Assembly: GCF_000426765.1 (NCBI RefSeq) | Contig: NZ_KE384567.1 | Span: forward strand, 186,001 to 250,000 | Direction of reading: 5' to 3' | DNA length: 64,000 bases | DNA from: Vibrio litoralis DSM 17657 | Lineage (GTDB): Bacteria > Pseudomonadota > Gammaproteobacteria > Enterobacterales > Vibrionaceae | Shown here: positions 40,960 to 49,428 of the stretch, piece by piece | How positions within the stretch are numbered: position 1 is the first letter of the stretch | Layout: every line of letters begins with the position of its first letter | Position numbers and translations under genes: made by a program | Notes under the pieces: model-generated | What the model was told of the DNA's origin: nothing | Database searches by the model: none | Seen by the model: only the letters and a program-made list of their open reading frames with translations

Positions 40960-42204
40960 TCACTTTTTGAGCGCCACTTTAAGCCAATCGACGGCAGAAT
41001 TGAGCGCTTGATCATACCCTTGTGAAATTGACTTAGTTCTCAATTCAATCGCTTTACCACCTTGGCTGAAATTAGCCAAACTTTGATTATCCATCTTTGA
41101 ACCAACCGGATCACCTTCTAATCCCAGAGCTAAAATTGGCACTGTCGTTTTTCTGCCGGCAAGCAAACCTTGAGATTTGAGTGACCAAGCTCGAACTTGC
41201 TTTGAAAAACTCTCGATATCCACGGCATTTTTGCCCATCCGAGAGGCCAACGTATCGAGATACATCTTAGGCATCATGCCGAATTTAGTGGCATCAGATA
41301 GCAGTTCATGAATAGGTGCACCTAACGCGACGCAAGCACTGATCTTATCTTGCTCAATAAATGAAAGCCTTGCCATTACATTACCGGCAAAACGATAACC
41401 AAGTAAGCCAACTTTATAGTGATCAACCCAAGGGATATTTGGCAACTCATTCAGTACAGCTTGATGTAGGCAGCTTGAATCTTCGGTCATTGACCAATGG
41501 ATATTCGCACCAACTCCTGGCATATCTACCGTAAGCATGCCTATCTCATGCTTGGCAAGAAAGTCTCGAAATAAACGCCACATGTCGGTTTGTAGACTAT
41601 CAATACCGGCACTCACGATCACAACAGGTAGCGACTTTTCAGTGTGAGGTAGATGAAGATTAGCCATGATCTTTTTGTTCTTATATGGAATCTTCAGTTG
41701 CTTTGTAACATAAGGGCTATGTTCCATCGCATCAGAATACGCTTTATTGGCAAGCACTTGAGCCTGAATAGAGAGATTATCCCCCTTAAGGTGTGGGTAA
41801 CTGGCAACGCTAAAGCATAAGCTAGCAATAAAGTATTCATCGGAAGCGGCTTCACCTTTCAATAACGCTGCTTTTTTCTGATGAATCGCGCCTTGTTGGC
41901 TCCATTCATACGACCAATTTCCCGGGCGGTAACCTGCTATCGTATCAAGCCAATCAGGATGGTTATGTTTGTTACCTGAGCTAGCAATGCGAGCAAGAAC
42001 TGATTCAATCTCAATAGGATCTAAACCTTGCCATATCCATTGCATGCGACGTAGAGCACGGTACCATGCACTTTTGCTGCGCTTTTGATTGGCATCTAAT
42101 AAGTCCTGACTATCTGATAAATAAGTGATGAAACTCGACGTTTCTTTAGCGTGCTGATGCTTGTTGAACAGTGATTCAGATAAATTCTTATTGCTTGGTT
42201 CCAA
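40960..42204 (-). CDS. frsA: Esterase FrsA (fermentation-respiration switch protein)
   Basis: The 414-residue protein belongs to the FrsA/YafA alpha/beta-hydrolase family. It shows KNLSESLFNKHQHAKETSSF at the N-terminus, GLDPIEIESVLARIA, PVVIVSAGIDSLQTDMWRLF and GLLGYRFAGNVMARLSF in the core. FrsA binds enzyme IIA-Glc in enterobacteria and Vibrio, and its exact substrate is disputed. Arginine follows the tyrosine (GYRFAGN) where a GxSxG serine might be expected, as in known FrsA proteins. I prefer the TTG at 42204, seven bases after GGAG; the ATG at 42219 overlaps that site. Confidence 0.92.
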   Translation of the reverse strand: MEPSNKNLSESLFNKHQHAKETSSFITYLSDSQDLLDANQKRSKSAWYRALRRMQWIWQGLDPIEIESVLARIASSGNKHNHPDWLDTIAGYRPGNWSYEWSQQGAIHQKKAALLKGEAASDEYFIASLCFSVASYPHLKGDNLSIQAQVLANKAYSDAMEHSPYVTKQLKIPYKNKKIMANLHLPHTEKSLPVVIVSAGIDSLQTDMWRLFRDFLAKHEIGMLTVDMPGVGANIHWSMTEDSSCLHQAVLNELPNIPWVDHYKVGLLGYRFAGNVMARLSFIEQDKISACVALGAPIHELLSDATKFGMMPKMYLDTLASRMGKNAVDIESFSKQVRAWSLKSQGLLAGRKTTVPILALGLEGDPVGSKMDNQSLANFSQGGKAIELRTKSISQGYDQALNSAVDWLKVALKK

Positions 42205-42232
42205 GGTACATCTCCACATGTTCTTTTAATCA

Positions 42233-42511
42233 TTATTTCGCCAGCAAATGCTGCCATTGAGTATGACGCTCTAAATATACAACGGCATAACTACAAACTG
42301 GTCGGACTTTAAGATTTTGAGCATCAATGTCAGCTAATACCGTTTCCATTAAGGTTTTACCGCAGCCTTGTCCACGTAATTCATCAGGTACAAAAGTATG
42401 AGTGATGGTTAAAACGCCGTTATGTCCGAGATAGTCTAAATGCGCCCAGTAATTCGGGGCTACTTCAACTTCATAACGCTGCTTAGATTGATCATGTTTG
42501 AGTGCAGTCAT
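42233..42511 (-). CDS. Small GNAT-family N-acetyltransferase (YjdJ type)
   Basis: The 92-residue protein matches the minimal GNAT domain GNAT_acetyltr_2: LTITHTFVPDELRGQGCGKT contains the acetyl-CoA loop (R-G-Q-G-C-G), and KVRPVCSYAVVYLERHTQWQ is the conserved C-terminal signature. Substrate unknown. The start at 42511 has AAGGA seven bases upstream. It lies 28 bases upstream of frsA and may be cotranscribed with it. Confidence 0.85.
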   Translation of the reverse strand: MTALKHDQSKQRYEVEVAPNYWAHLDYLGHNGVLTITHTFVPDELRGQGCGKTLMETVLADIDAQNLKVRPVCSYAVVYLERHTQWQHLLAK

Positions 42512-42610
42512 ATGTAAATCCTTCAAATGAAAATTGATAGCTCGGATCTCAGTACCTAGAATAACGCTTACCGCCTAGGTTATGCCAATCAATTCATCGC
42601 AAAACAAATA

Positions 42611-42638
42611 AAAAACCCCACACCGTAGTGCAGGGTTT
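42611..42638 (-). terminator. Terminator downstream of gpt
   Basis: Read on the minus strand, AAACCCTGCAC pairs with GTGTGGGGTTT (imperfect) and is followed by a T run ending in TTTATTTG. It lies 26 bases after the gpt stop. Confidence 0.75.
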
Positions 42639-42664
42639 AATCAATCAGTCAGTAAGATGCTGAA

Positions 42665-43129
42665 TTACTTTTGCTTGCGATTCACAGGTTCTTCAAACTG
42701 AAGCGTCATATCCCAAGGCTGTTCAATCCAAGTATCTTGAGCAATATCGACAATATAATCATCAACAAGATCTTGGCCAGCAGGCTTAGCACATACTGTA
42801 ATAAGCTTAGCTTTAGGGTACATTTCGCGGATGTGGCGAGCAGTATCACCGCTATCTACCAAGTCATCAACGATCAAGAAGCCTTCACCGTCACCTTCAA
42901 TGGTTTTTAAGACTTTCATATCGCGCTGGTGATCGTGGTCGTAACTAGAAATACAAATCGTATCCACATAACGAATACCAAGTTCACGAGCTAAAATAGC
43001 AGCAGGAACTAAACCGCCGCGGCTAACACCGACAATACCTTTCCATTGCTCTGCTGGCATTTGCTTGGCCGCTAATTGACGACAATACATTTGCATATTG
43101 TCCCAAGTGATAATGAATTTATTACTCAT
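42665..43129 (-). CDS. gpt: Xanthine-guanine phosphoribosyltransferase
   Basis: Gpt salvages guanine, xanthine and hypoxanthine to their monophosphates using PRPP. The 154-residue protein begins [20 protein letters not shown] and carries the PRPP loop [17 protein letters not shown] near 84-100 and [10 protein letters not shown] near the C-terminus. It lies 38 bases downstream of a purine permease on the same strand, a natural salvage pair. Confidence 0.96.
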   Translation of the reverse strand: MSNKFIITWDNMQMYCRQLAAKQMPAEQWKGIVGVSRGGLVPAAILARELGIRYVDTICISSYDHDHQRDMKVLKTIEGDGEGFLIVDDLVDSGDTARHIREMYPKAKLITVCAKPAGQDLVDDYIVDIAQDTWIEQPWDMTLQFEEPVNRKQK

Positions 43130-43167
43130 AAAATAAAACCTGCTTTGTTATTGTTTTTAAGATGCGA

Positions 43168-44463
43168 TTAGGCACCTGTAAAAATGAATTTCAACAAGAA
43201 TACTAAGGCTAGAATCCAAACGCCAATGTTCACTTCACGCGCTTTACCGCTGAATAGTTTAATCGCTGCATAAGTCACAAAACCCATTGCGATGCCTTCA
43301 GCAATCGAGAAAGTTAACGGCATTAATAAGCAAACTACCGCAACTGGCGCAGCTTCACTTAAGTCATCCCACTCAATATTAACAAGGCCCGATAGCATCA
43401 AAATAGCCACATAAAATAATGCGCCTGTTGTTGCATAGGCTGGAACCATACCGGCTAATGGTGAAAAGAATAATGCAAGAAGGAATAAAACACCAACCAC
43501 AACTGCGGTTAAACCTGTACGCCCACCAACCGCAACACCTGCCGTACTCTCAACAAATGAAGTGGTATTTGATGTACCTAACAACGCACCAATAGAAGTA
43601 GCAGTTGAGTCAGATAGTAGCGCTTTATTCAGGCGTGGAATCTTGCCATCTTTACCAACAAAGCCAGCTTTGTTTGCAACGCCGACCAATGTGCCAGCAG
43701 TATCAAATAAATCGACAAACAAGAAAGCAAATACGACGGAGATCATCCCTACATCTAAAATTGCAGAGAAATCGAGCTGTAAGAAAGTCGGAGCCATGCT
43801 TGGTGGCATAGACATAATGCCGCCATAATCCACATCGCCCAAGAGCACACCAACTGCAGTAATCGCTAAAATGGCAATCATTACCGCCGCTTTAAATCCA
43901 CGGTGAACCAAAACAATCGTTAATATAAAACCTAGTGCCCCCAAAATAGCTGGTATTGAGGTTAAATCCCCCACGGTAACCAATGTTGCTGGACTAGCTA
44001 CTACGATACCTGCATTCTTTAATGCAATTAAAGCTAAGAAAAGACCGATACCGGCAGAAATACCTAAACGCAATGACATCGGGATCGAGTTAATAATAAG
44101 CTCACGAATTTTAAATAAGCTTAATATGATAAACAGGATACCCGAGCAGAACACAGCTGCCAAAGCGACCTGCCAAGTATGCCCCATGCCAAGTACTACC
44201 GTGTAGGTAAAAAAAGCATTTAGCCCCATACCTGGCGCCTGAGCAATCGGGTAGTTCGCGTAAAAGCCCATGATGAAACAGCCAATTGCAGCAGCAAGAC
44301 ACGTAGCCACAAACACCGAGCCATGGTCCATTCCAGCTTGAGATAAAATTGCAGGGTTAACAAAAATAATATAAGCCATCGTCAAAAACGTCGTAACGCC
44401 GGCTAAGACTTCGGTTTTCACGTTGGTACCGTGCTCCGATAACTTAAATAACTTTTCTAACAT
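43168..44463 (-). CDS. NCS2-family purine permease (adenine/guanine/hypoxanthine type)
   Basis: This 431-residue inner-membrane protein has about 13-14 spans. It belongs to the AzgA-like branch of NCS2: TEVLAGVTTFLTMAYIIFVN, AQAPGMGLNAFFTYTVV, VFAFLFVDLFDTAGTLVGVA and SNTTSFVESTAGVAVGGRTG. E. coli relatives PurP/AdeP and GhxP/GhxQ carry adenine or guanine and hypoxanthine by proton symport; which base is carried here cannot be told. It is followed by gpt. A PurR-like operator at 44507-44522 suggests repression by purines. Confidence 0.9.
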   Translation of the reverse strand: MLEKLFKLSEHGTNVKTEVLAGVTTFLTMAYIIFVNPAILSQAGMDHGSVFVATCLAAAIGCFIMGFYANYPIAQAPGMGLNAFFTYTVVLGMGHTWQVALAAVFCSGILFIILSLFKIRELIINSIPMSLRLGISAGIGLFLALIALKNAGIVVASPATLVTVGDLTSIPAILGALGFILTIVLVHRGFKAAVMIAILAITAVGVLLGDVDYGGIMSMPPSMAPTFLQLDFSAILDVGMISVVFAFLFVDLFDTAGTLVGVANKAGFVGKDGKIPRLNKALLSDSTATSIGALLGTSNTTSFVESTAGVAVGGRTGLTAVVVGVLFLLALFFSPLAGMVPAYATTGALFYVAILMLSGLVNIEWDDLSEAAPVAVVCLLMPLTFSIAEGIAMGFVTYAAIKLFSGKAREVNIGVWILALVFLLKFIFTGA

Positions 44464-44506
44464 GTGGTATCCCTAAAGTGTGCTTAGCAGCAAATTTTAA
44501 ACGATT

Positions 44507-44522
44507 GCGCAATCGTTTGAAT
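44507..44522 (-). promoter_or_regulatory. PurR-like operator upstream of the purine permease
   Basis: Read on the minus strand, ATTCAAACGATTGCGC matches the E. coli PurR consensus ACGCAAACGTTTGCGT at 12 of 16 positions, including the central CG and both flanking AAA/TT(G) elements. It lies 44-59 bases upstream of the permease start. It also overlaps a perfect 20-base palindrome at 44499-44518 (AAACGATTGC/GCAATCGTTT). Purine permeases are classical PurR targets in gammaproteobacteria. Confidence 0.75.
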
Positions 44523-44646
44523 AAAAAGGCGTGTAGTTTTCCAAATAATGATAATGAAAGCAATCTGTATCTAATACAAATATCAATTTTAATGATTTTT
44601 GCTCGATATACACCCAAGTAACTTTACTGATAATTAAAATTTGGAT

Positions 44647-44676
44647 AAAAAAAAGCCACCTAAACAGTAGGCGGCG
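44647..44676 (-). terminator. Minus-strand terminator with no assigned upstream gene
   Basis: Read on the minus strand, GCCGCCT pairs with AGGTGGC (one mismatch) around ACTGTTT and is followed by an unbroken run of at least eight T residues. It would end a transcript starting somewhere in 44680-44950, where no coding gene is seen. Confidence 0.8.
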
Positions 44677-45078
44677 ATAGAATTCTGTAACCTAAACGGT
44701 TCATCAACTCTTAACAATAAGGGGTATTACAAACAAATATCAGATCTCTTCAATAACGAGTACCCATAAATAATGGAGACTACGTGCTATCAGTAACTCA
44801 ATATTTGCACACATCTAAGACAGCAATCACTCCGTGCTTACTATCATTAAATAAGTGACGAGATAATACACTACTGGTAATTAAATTACGAGTTATATTT
44901 TAGAATACTGCCAAAAAGAAAAATATGCATTAAAAATCACAATATCCAGTAATAAAATTACACAAAAGTAATAATAATTAGCCTTTAAAGTTTGATATAC
45001 CTCAATTGAAGGTATTTATATTATCTCTATGCTGTACATCGCGCCTTTCAAGTAGCATTATTCTACTTATTACTACGC

Positions 45079-45156
45079 ATACCCACAGTAATTATCGCCG
45101 CAGTAAAGCGAGAGTACGCTGTCAACAAAGCTGTAACTTCAAGTACCAAGGGTATA
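45079..45156 (+). repeat. TACCC-ended repeat, family B, shortened copy 3
   Basis: ATACCCACAGTAATTATCGC at the left and CTTCAAGTACCAAGGGTATA at the right match the ends of the copies at 16007 and 27060, and GCTGTCAACAAAGCTGTAAC is shared with their interior. About 50 internal bases are missing. It ends 55 bases upstream of the pepD start. Confidence 0.75.
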
Positions 45157-45211
45157 TTTCTACTATCCTATTAACACCATCAGGGTAGCAATATTCAGTT
45201 AGGAGTCTTTT

Positions 45212-46684
45212 GTGTCGAATCAACATTCTGAAATCAGTCAACTTTCCCCTCAACCTGTCTGGCAGTTTTTCGATAAAATCTGCTCAATACCTCACCCTTC
45301 AAAACATGAAGAAGCACTTGCTCAGTACATCGTAGAGTGGGCTACAGCACAAAACCTACCAGTTAAACGTGATGAAGTGGGTAATGTTTTTATTACTAAG
45401 CCTGCAACCGCGGGAATGGAAAATAAGAAGAAAGTCGTTCTTCAAGCGCATATTGATATGGTGCCGCAAAAAAATGAAGACACAGCACACGATTTCACTA
45501 AAGATCCTATCCAACCATATATTGATGGTGAGTGGGTAACCGCGAAAGGGACCACTCTAGGTGCTGATAACGGTATGGGCATGGCTTCATGTTTAGCGGT
45601 TCTCGCTTCAACAGACATAAAACATGGCCCATTAGAAGTATTACTGACCATTGATGAAGAAGCAGGCATGACAGGTGCTTTTGCACTACAGGAAGGTTGG
45701 CTTGATGCGGATATTCTGCTGAACACCGATTCAGAGCAAGAAGGTGAAATCTACATGGGTTGTGCCGGTGGTGTAAACGCTTCAATCATTTTTGATCTAG
45801 AGCGTGACGCAATGCCAAACGACCACACTACCCTAAAACTTGCCGTTAAAGGCTTGAAAGGCGGTCACTCTGGTTGTGATATTCATACTGGTCGCGGTAA
45901 TGCCAATAAATTCCTTGCTCGCTTCCTAGCCAATCAAGCGAAAAATTTAGATTTACGTGTGATTGAATTCCAAGGTGGCAGTCTTCGTAATGCGATTCCA
46001 CGTGAAGCCGCAGCGATTATCGCCATACCAACAGCAAAACAAGCTGAACTGGCAGAAGCATACAATCAATACACCGCTTTAGTTCAACAAGAACTCGGTC
46101 AAATCGAAACCGCTTTGACTAGCCAAATTACTGAAGCTAGCAGCCAATTCTCACCATTGACTCAATCTGTTCAATCACGCTTTATTGCCACGTTGAATAG
46201 TTGTCCAAATGGCGTAATTCGCATGGATGACAATATTGAAGGTGTGGTGGAAACGTCATTAAACGTAGGCGTAATTACAACAGAAGAAGACAAAATCACC
46301 ATTCTTTGCCTCGTTCGCTCATTGATTGATTCTGGTCGCGAAATGGTTGAAGGTACTTTGGCATCGTTAGCGGAACTTGCGGGCGCAAATATTCAATTTG
46401 ATGGTGCTTACCCTGGCTGGAAACCAGATCCAGATTCACAAATTATGCATATTTTCCGTGATGTTTATGAAGGCATTTATGGACGTAAACCAAATATAAT
46501 GGTGATTCACGCAGGTCTTGAATGTGGTCTATTCAAAAAACCGTATCCAAATATGGATATGATTTCGTTTGGCCCAACCATTAAGTTCCCACACTCACCA
46601 GATGAAAAAGTAGAGATCGCTAGTGTGGCACTTTACTGGGAGCAGATGATCGCTATTTTGGAAAATATTCCAGAAAAAGAGTAA
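45212..46684 (+). CDS. pepD: Aminoacyl-histidine dipeptidase (PepD)
   Basis: PepD is a cytosolic M20-family zinc dipeptidase with broad specificity, including carnosine and Xaa-His. The 490-residue protein has VLQAHIDMVPQ and TLGADNGMGMA (metal ligands), LLTIDEEAGMTGAFAL (catalytic and metal glutamates), KGLKGGHSGCDIH in the lid domain and IHAGLECGLFKKPYP near the C-terminus. The start is GTG with AGGAG seven bases upstream. It shares its neighbourhood (gpt, frsA, crl) with E. coli. Confidence 0.97.
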   Translation: MSNQHSEISQLSPQPVWQFFDKICSIPHPSKHEEALAQYIVEWATAQNLPVKRDEVGNVFITKPATAGMENKKKVVLQAHIDMVPQKNEDTAHDFTKDPIQPYIDGEWVTAKGTTLGADNGMGMASCLAVLASTDIKHGPLEVLLTIDEEAGMTGAFALQEGWLDADILLNTDSEQEGEIYMGCAGGVNASIIFDLERDAMPNDHTTLKLAVKGLKGGHSGCDIHTGRGNANKFLARFLANQAKNLDLRVIEFQGGSLRNAIPREAAAIIAIPTAKQAELAEAYNQYTALVQQELGQIETALTSQITEASSQFSPLTQSVQSRFIATLNSCPNGVIRMDDNIEGVVETSLNVGVITTEEDKITILCLVRSLIDSGREMVEGTLASLAELAGANIQFDGAYPGWKPDPDSQIMHIFRDVYEGIYGRKPNIMVIHAGLECGLFKKPYPNMDMISFGPTIKFPHSPDEKVEIASVALYWEQMIAILENIPEKE

Positions 46685-46705
46685 ATACGTTGCTCGGTTA
46701 GCGTT

Positions 46706-46738
46706 TCTCGTTTCTCGATTAGCCCTCGAGAAACGAGA
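46706..46738. repeat. Perfect 12-base hairpin in the pepD-dinB convergent gap
   Basis: TCTCGTTTCTCG at 46706-46717 is exactly complementary to CGAGAAACGAGA at 46727-46738. The arms are themselves built of repeated TCTCGTT units. There is no T tract, but its position between convergent stops fits a bidirectional transcription barrier. Confidence 0.8.
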
Positions 46739-46756
46739 CTCGTCATTCGAGAATCG

Positions 46757-47815
46757 TTAAATCAAACACAGTTGCCTTTCCAGCTCTTCTGGTTTTAACA
46801 TCACACTCACCCCAAGCAAACGTATTTCACGTCCCTTTTGACGAGTCAGCACTTCTTGTAGCAATTCTTTATAATCTTCTAGCTTAAATAGCTGAGCATT
46901 ATGCTCAATGGTCGTTTGTTGAAAATCAGCAAACTTTACTTTAATACCTTGTTTGGTGATTGCCTTTGATGGTGATGCTTTGAGTAATCGCTTATCTAAT
47001 TCTGGGTAGAGCTTTTGTTCAATAACCTGCCAACACTCACCAAAGCTTGAAATGTTCTCACTAAAGGTCCTTTCAACCCCTACCGATTTACGATTGCGTT
47101 CAACCACCACTTCACGATTATCAATGCCATTACTTTTCTTCCATAAAGAAGCGCCCAGCAAGCCAAATTGACCTAATAAATCACGGTAATTCGATTGCCT
47201 AACATCCAAACAGGTATACAAACCAGCTTGGTGTAGCTTCTCAATGGTTACCTTGCCAACTCCCGGAATTTTCTCTAGTGCTAAACCATCAATCGTTTGC
47301 TGAACCTTCTCTGGTGGAATAACGGTAATACCATTAGGTTTATTGAGATCGGAGGCGATCTTGGCTAAGAATTTGAGTGGCGCAACGCCAGCTGATGCGG
47401 TGAGATTGAGTTCTCGTTCAATATCGACCCGAATAGCTTGTGCAATTAAGGTTGCCGAACCATGCAGCATTTTACTATTGGTGACATCTAAATAGGCTTC
47501 ATCTAGGGATAGCGGTTCAATTAATGAAGTATAGCGAGAGAATATTTCTCGGATCTGCTTTGATACTTGGCGATAAACATCCATTCGTCCATTTACTAAA
47601 GTTAAATGTGGACATAGTTGATAAGCTTTTGCCGTGGATAGCGCTGATCGCACCCCATATTGACGCGCTATGTAGTTACAAGTGCTGATCACACCGCGCT
47701 GCTTACTGCTTCCACCTACCGCAAGTGGTATATCGCGGTACTGAGGAAAATCTCTCATTTCCACTGCAGCAAAAAAGCAGTCCATATCAATATGAATAAT
47801 TTTACGATCAGCCAT
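46757..47815 (-). CDS. dinB: DNA polymerase IV
   Basis: DinB is the Y-family translesion polymerase of the SOS response. The 352-residue protein has the catalytic DMDCFFAAVEM near 10-20, SLDEAYLDVTN near 101-111, the helix-hairpin-helix IPGVGKVTIEKL, and the C-terminal clamp-binding type end (ERQLCLI). The ATG at 47815 is chosen because it matches the family N-terminus. A LexA-type box lies about 70 bases upstream. Confidence 0.97.
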   Translation of the reverse strand: MADRKIIHIDMDCFFAAVEMRDFPQYRDIPLAVGGSSKQRGVISTCNYIARQYGVRSALSTAKAYQLCPHLTLVNGRMDVYRQVSKQIREIFSRYTSLIEPLSLDEAYLDVTNSKMLHGSATLIAQAIRVDIERELNLTASAGVAPLKFLAKIASDLNKPNGITVIPPEKVQQTIDGLALEKIPGVGKVTIEKLHQAGLYTCLDVRQSNYRDLLGQFGLLGASLWKKSNGIDNREVVVERNRKSVGVERTFSENISSFGECWQVIEQKLYPELDKRLLKASPSKAITKQGIKVKFADFQQTTIEHNAQLFKLEDYKELLQEVLTRQKGREIRLLGVSVMLKPEELERQLCLI

Positions 47816-47883
47816 CACCACAATCCGCCGTCACAATAATTAGTCGTCAAAATAACTAGCCGCCACTACAACCGAAACAACCA

Positions 47884-47899
47884 CTGTATAAAAACACAG
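47884..47899. promoter_or_regulatory. LexA (SOS) box upstream of dinB
   Basis: CTGTATAAAAACACAG fits the gammaproteobacterial LexA consensus CTGT-N8-ACAG exactly at the outer arms with an AT-rich centre. It lies 69-84 bases upstream of the dinB start. dinB is LexA-regulated in E. coli. Confidence 0.85.
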
Positions 47900-47940
47900 T
47901 CAAATAATAGCGCTATTTCCCAAAAGTACCAAGCAATAAA

Positions 47941-47970
47941 AATGCCCCAACTCTTGCAAGAAGGGGCATT
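47941..47970 (-). terminator. Terminator downstream of nqrM
   Basis: Read on the minus strand, AATGCCCC pairs with GGGGCATT and is followed by a T run, 29 bases after the nqrM stop. It would end the nqr-apbE-nqrM transcript before dinB. Confidence 0.9.
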
Positions 47971-47998
47971 AAAATAGAAATACGGCTCTTAAACCATT

Positions 47999-48232
47999 TT
48001 ACATGATTCGCTCGTTTTCCCATTTCGCTAATTTTTCAGCTCTTAGAGCTGCTCTCGCTTCACGCTTTTTACGTGCATCACACGGCTCAGGGCAATTGCA
48101 GACCTTATCAACACCTACCGCACCTAAACCACCACAGCTGCCTTTTACCACTTTCTTTTGGAAGATGTAGCCGACTGACATTGCTGCAATGATAGCCAAA
48201 AATATTAAGAATGTAATTCCATAAGTTGCCAT
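47999..48232 (-). CDS. nqrM: Na+-NQR maturation factor NqrM
   Basis: NqrM (DUF539) is a small membrane protein needed to deliver iron to the intramembrane Cys-ligated centre between NqrD and NqrE. The 77-residue protein has one N-terminal membrane span near 5-24 and four conserved cysteines at 33, 45, 47 and 51 (GSCGGLG and CNCPEPC), then a charged helical tail. It follows apbE after 12 bases at the end of the nqr locus. Confidence 0.95.
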   Translation of the reverse strand: MATYGITFLIFLAIIAAMSVGYIFQKKVVKGSCGGLGAVGVDKVCNCPEPCDARKKREARAALRAEKLAKWENERIM

Positions 48233-48244
48233 AGAGCACCTCGT

Positions 48245-49288
48245 TTATTGTGTGTCTTTCAAATACGGTTTAAAGGCATCTGAACTGAGTTCTTTAAAAC
48301 CATCTTTTGTCTTAACTATGTATAAGACTGGGATATTATTTTGGTTGGCAATACGCAATCCGTCTTTTTCACCCAATACCATCAAGCCAGTCGATAAACC
48401 ATCCGCGGTCATACAAGATGAATTCAAAACCGTCACTGAAACCACTTTATTACTAATCGGGTTACCTGTCTTCGGATTAATAATATGTGAGTAGCGAACA
48501 CCATTTTCTTCAAAATAGTTACGATAGTCACCTGAAGTGGCAATCGCCATATCCCCTGGCTCGATAATATTCTCAACTGAACGTTGATTTACTACCGGCT
48601 TTTCTACCGCGATACGCCATGGTACACCATCACGGTTCTTACCTTTAACGCGAATTTCACCGCCCACTTCCACCATGTAATTATGAATACCTACAGATTC
48701 TAAATATTCTGCCACTTCATCGGTACCACGGCCTTTCGCAATACTTGATAAATCAACATACAACTCTGGAATATCTTTGATTAATGCATCACCGGTTTCG
48801 CTTAGGTGTTCAATACCCGTCACTTTGCGACGCTCAGATAGCATTTCAGGTGTTGGCACTACGTCAGGACGATCTTCAGGTCCAAAGCCCCAGAGGTTGA
48901 CAATAGGTCCAACCGTTACATCCATTGCACCTTCAGTCAGCTTATTAATACGTAATGCTTCACGTACTACCGCCGCGGTATCACTCGATACTGGAAAAGG
49001 TTCATTGCTAGTATGCTGGTTAAAGCGACTTAATTCAGAGTCCTCTCTGTAGGTCGACATTTCATCGTTGACCTTTTCCAGCACTTTGTCGATTTCTTTT
49101 TGTAAAACGTCAGGCTTTGGCTGCTCATCTTGAACAATGTACTTAATATTATAGCCAGTTCCCATAGTAGGGCCTGATAAGTGCACTTGCTCTGCTGGCT
49201 TAGAACAACCAGTTAACAATAAACCAGAAACAATGATAAAAAGCCAAGTTTGAACTGACTTAGCAAGTTGAATCATTCGTAATTTCAC
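48245..49288 (-). CDS. apbE: FAD:protein FMN transferase ApbE
   Basis: ApbE covalently attaches FMN from FAD to threonine in NqrB and NqrC. The 347-residue protein is a periplasmic lipoprotein with lipobox LLTGC (cysteine 28), GPTMGTGYNIKY, YVDLSSIAKGRGTDEVAEYL and SHIINPKTGNPISNKVVSVT with the metal and FAD sites. The start is a GTG with GGAG seven bases upstream. It lies between the nqrF terminator and nqrM, so it may be reached by readthrough or have its own promoter. Confidence 0.97.
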   Translation of the reverse strand: MKLRMIQLAKSVQTWLFIIVSGLLLTGCSKPAEQVHLSGPTMGTGYNIKYIVQDEQPKPDVLQKEIDKVLEKVNDEMSTYREDSELSRFNQHTSNEPFPVSSDTAAVVREALRINKLTEGAMDVTVGPIVNLWGFGPEDRPDVVPTPEMLSERRKVTGIEHLSETGDALIKDIPELYVDLSSIAKGRGTDEVAEYLESVGIHNYMVEVGGEIRVKGKNRDGVPWRIAVEKPVVNQRSVENIIEPGDMAIATSGDYRNYFEENGVRYSHIINPKTGNPISNKVVSVTVLNSSCMTADGLSTGLMVLGEKDGLRIANQNNIPVLYIVKTKDGFKELSSDAFKPYLKDTQ

Positions 49289-49374
49289 TTGCTTACTCCT
49301 TTAAGAGGTATTAATAAAAAACATTAGAAATCAGAGATAAATACGTTGCTAATCTATCCATTTCTAATGATTCT

Positions 49375-49410
49375 AAAAAACAATGGCTGACTTAAGCAAG
49401 TCAGCCATTG
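49375..49410 (-). terminator. Terminator after nqrF
   Basis: CAATGGCTGACTT pairs perfectly with AAGTCAGCCATTG around AAGC, and on the minus strand it is followed by six T residues. It lies 19 bases after the nqrF stop and before apbE. Confidence 0.92.
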
Positions 49411-49428
49411 TTGTCAGAGGCTTAGTGA

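Larger units (their letters stand above)
44464..45211. other. 748-base intergenic region between the purine permease and pepD
   Basis: No protein-coding gene is supported. It contains, in order, a PurR-like operator and overlapping palindrome (44499-44522), a TACCCAAG half-repeat near 44610, a strong minus-strand terminator (44647-44676), an AT-rich stretch of about 390 bases in which I see no coding gene, and a shortened repeat B copy (45079-45156) just before pepD. Confidence 0.7.

Noticed and set aside
37879..44463. The proBA-crl-frsA-gpt segment as a genomic island or toxin locus
   Set aside because: Every gene is conserved housekeeping or regulatory, in an order related to that of enterobacteria. 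No integrase, att-like repeats or composition shift is apparent.
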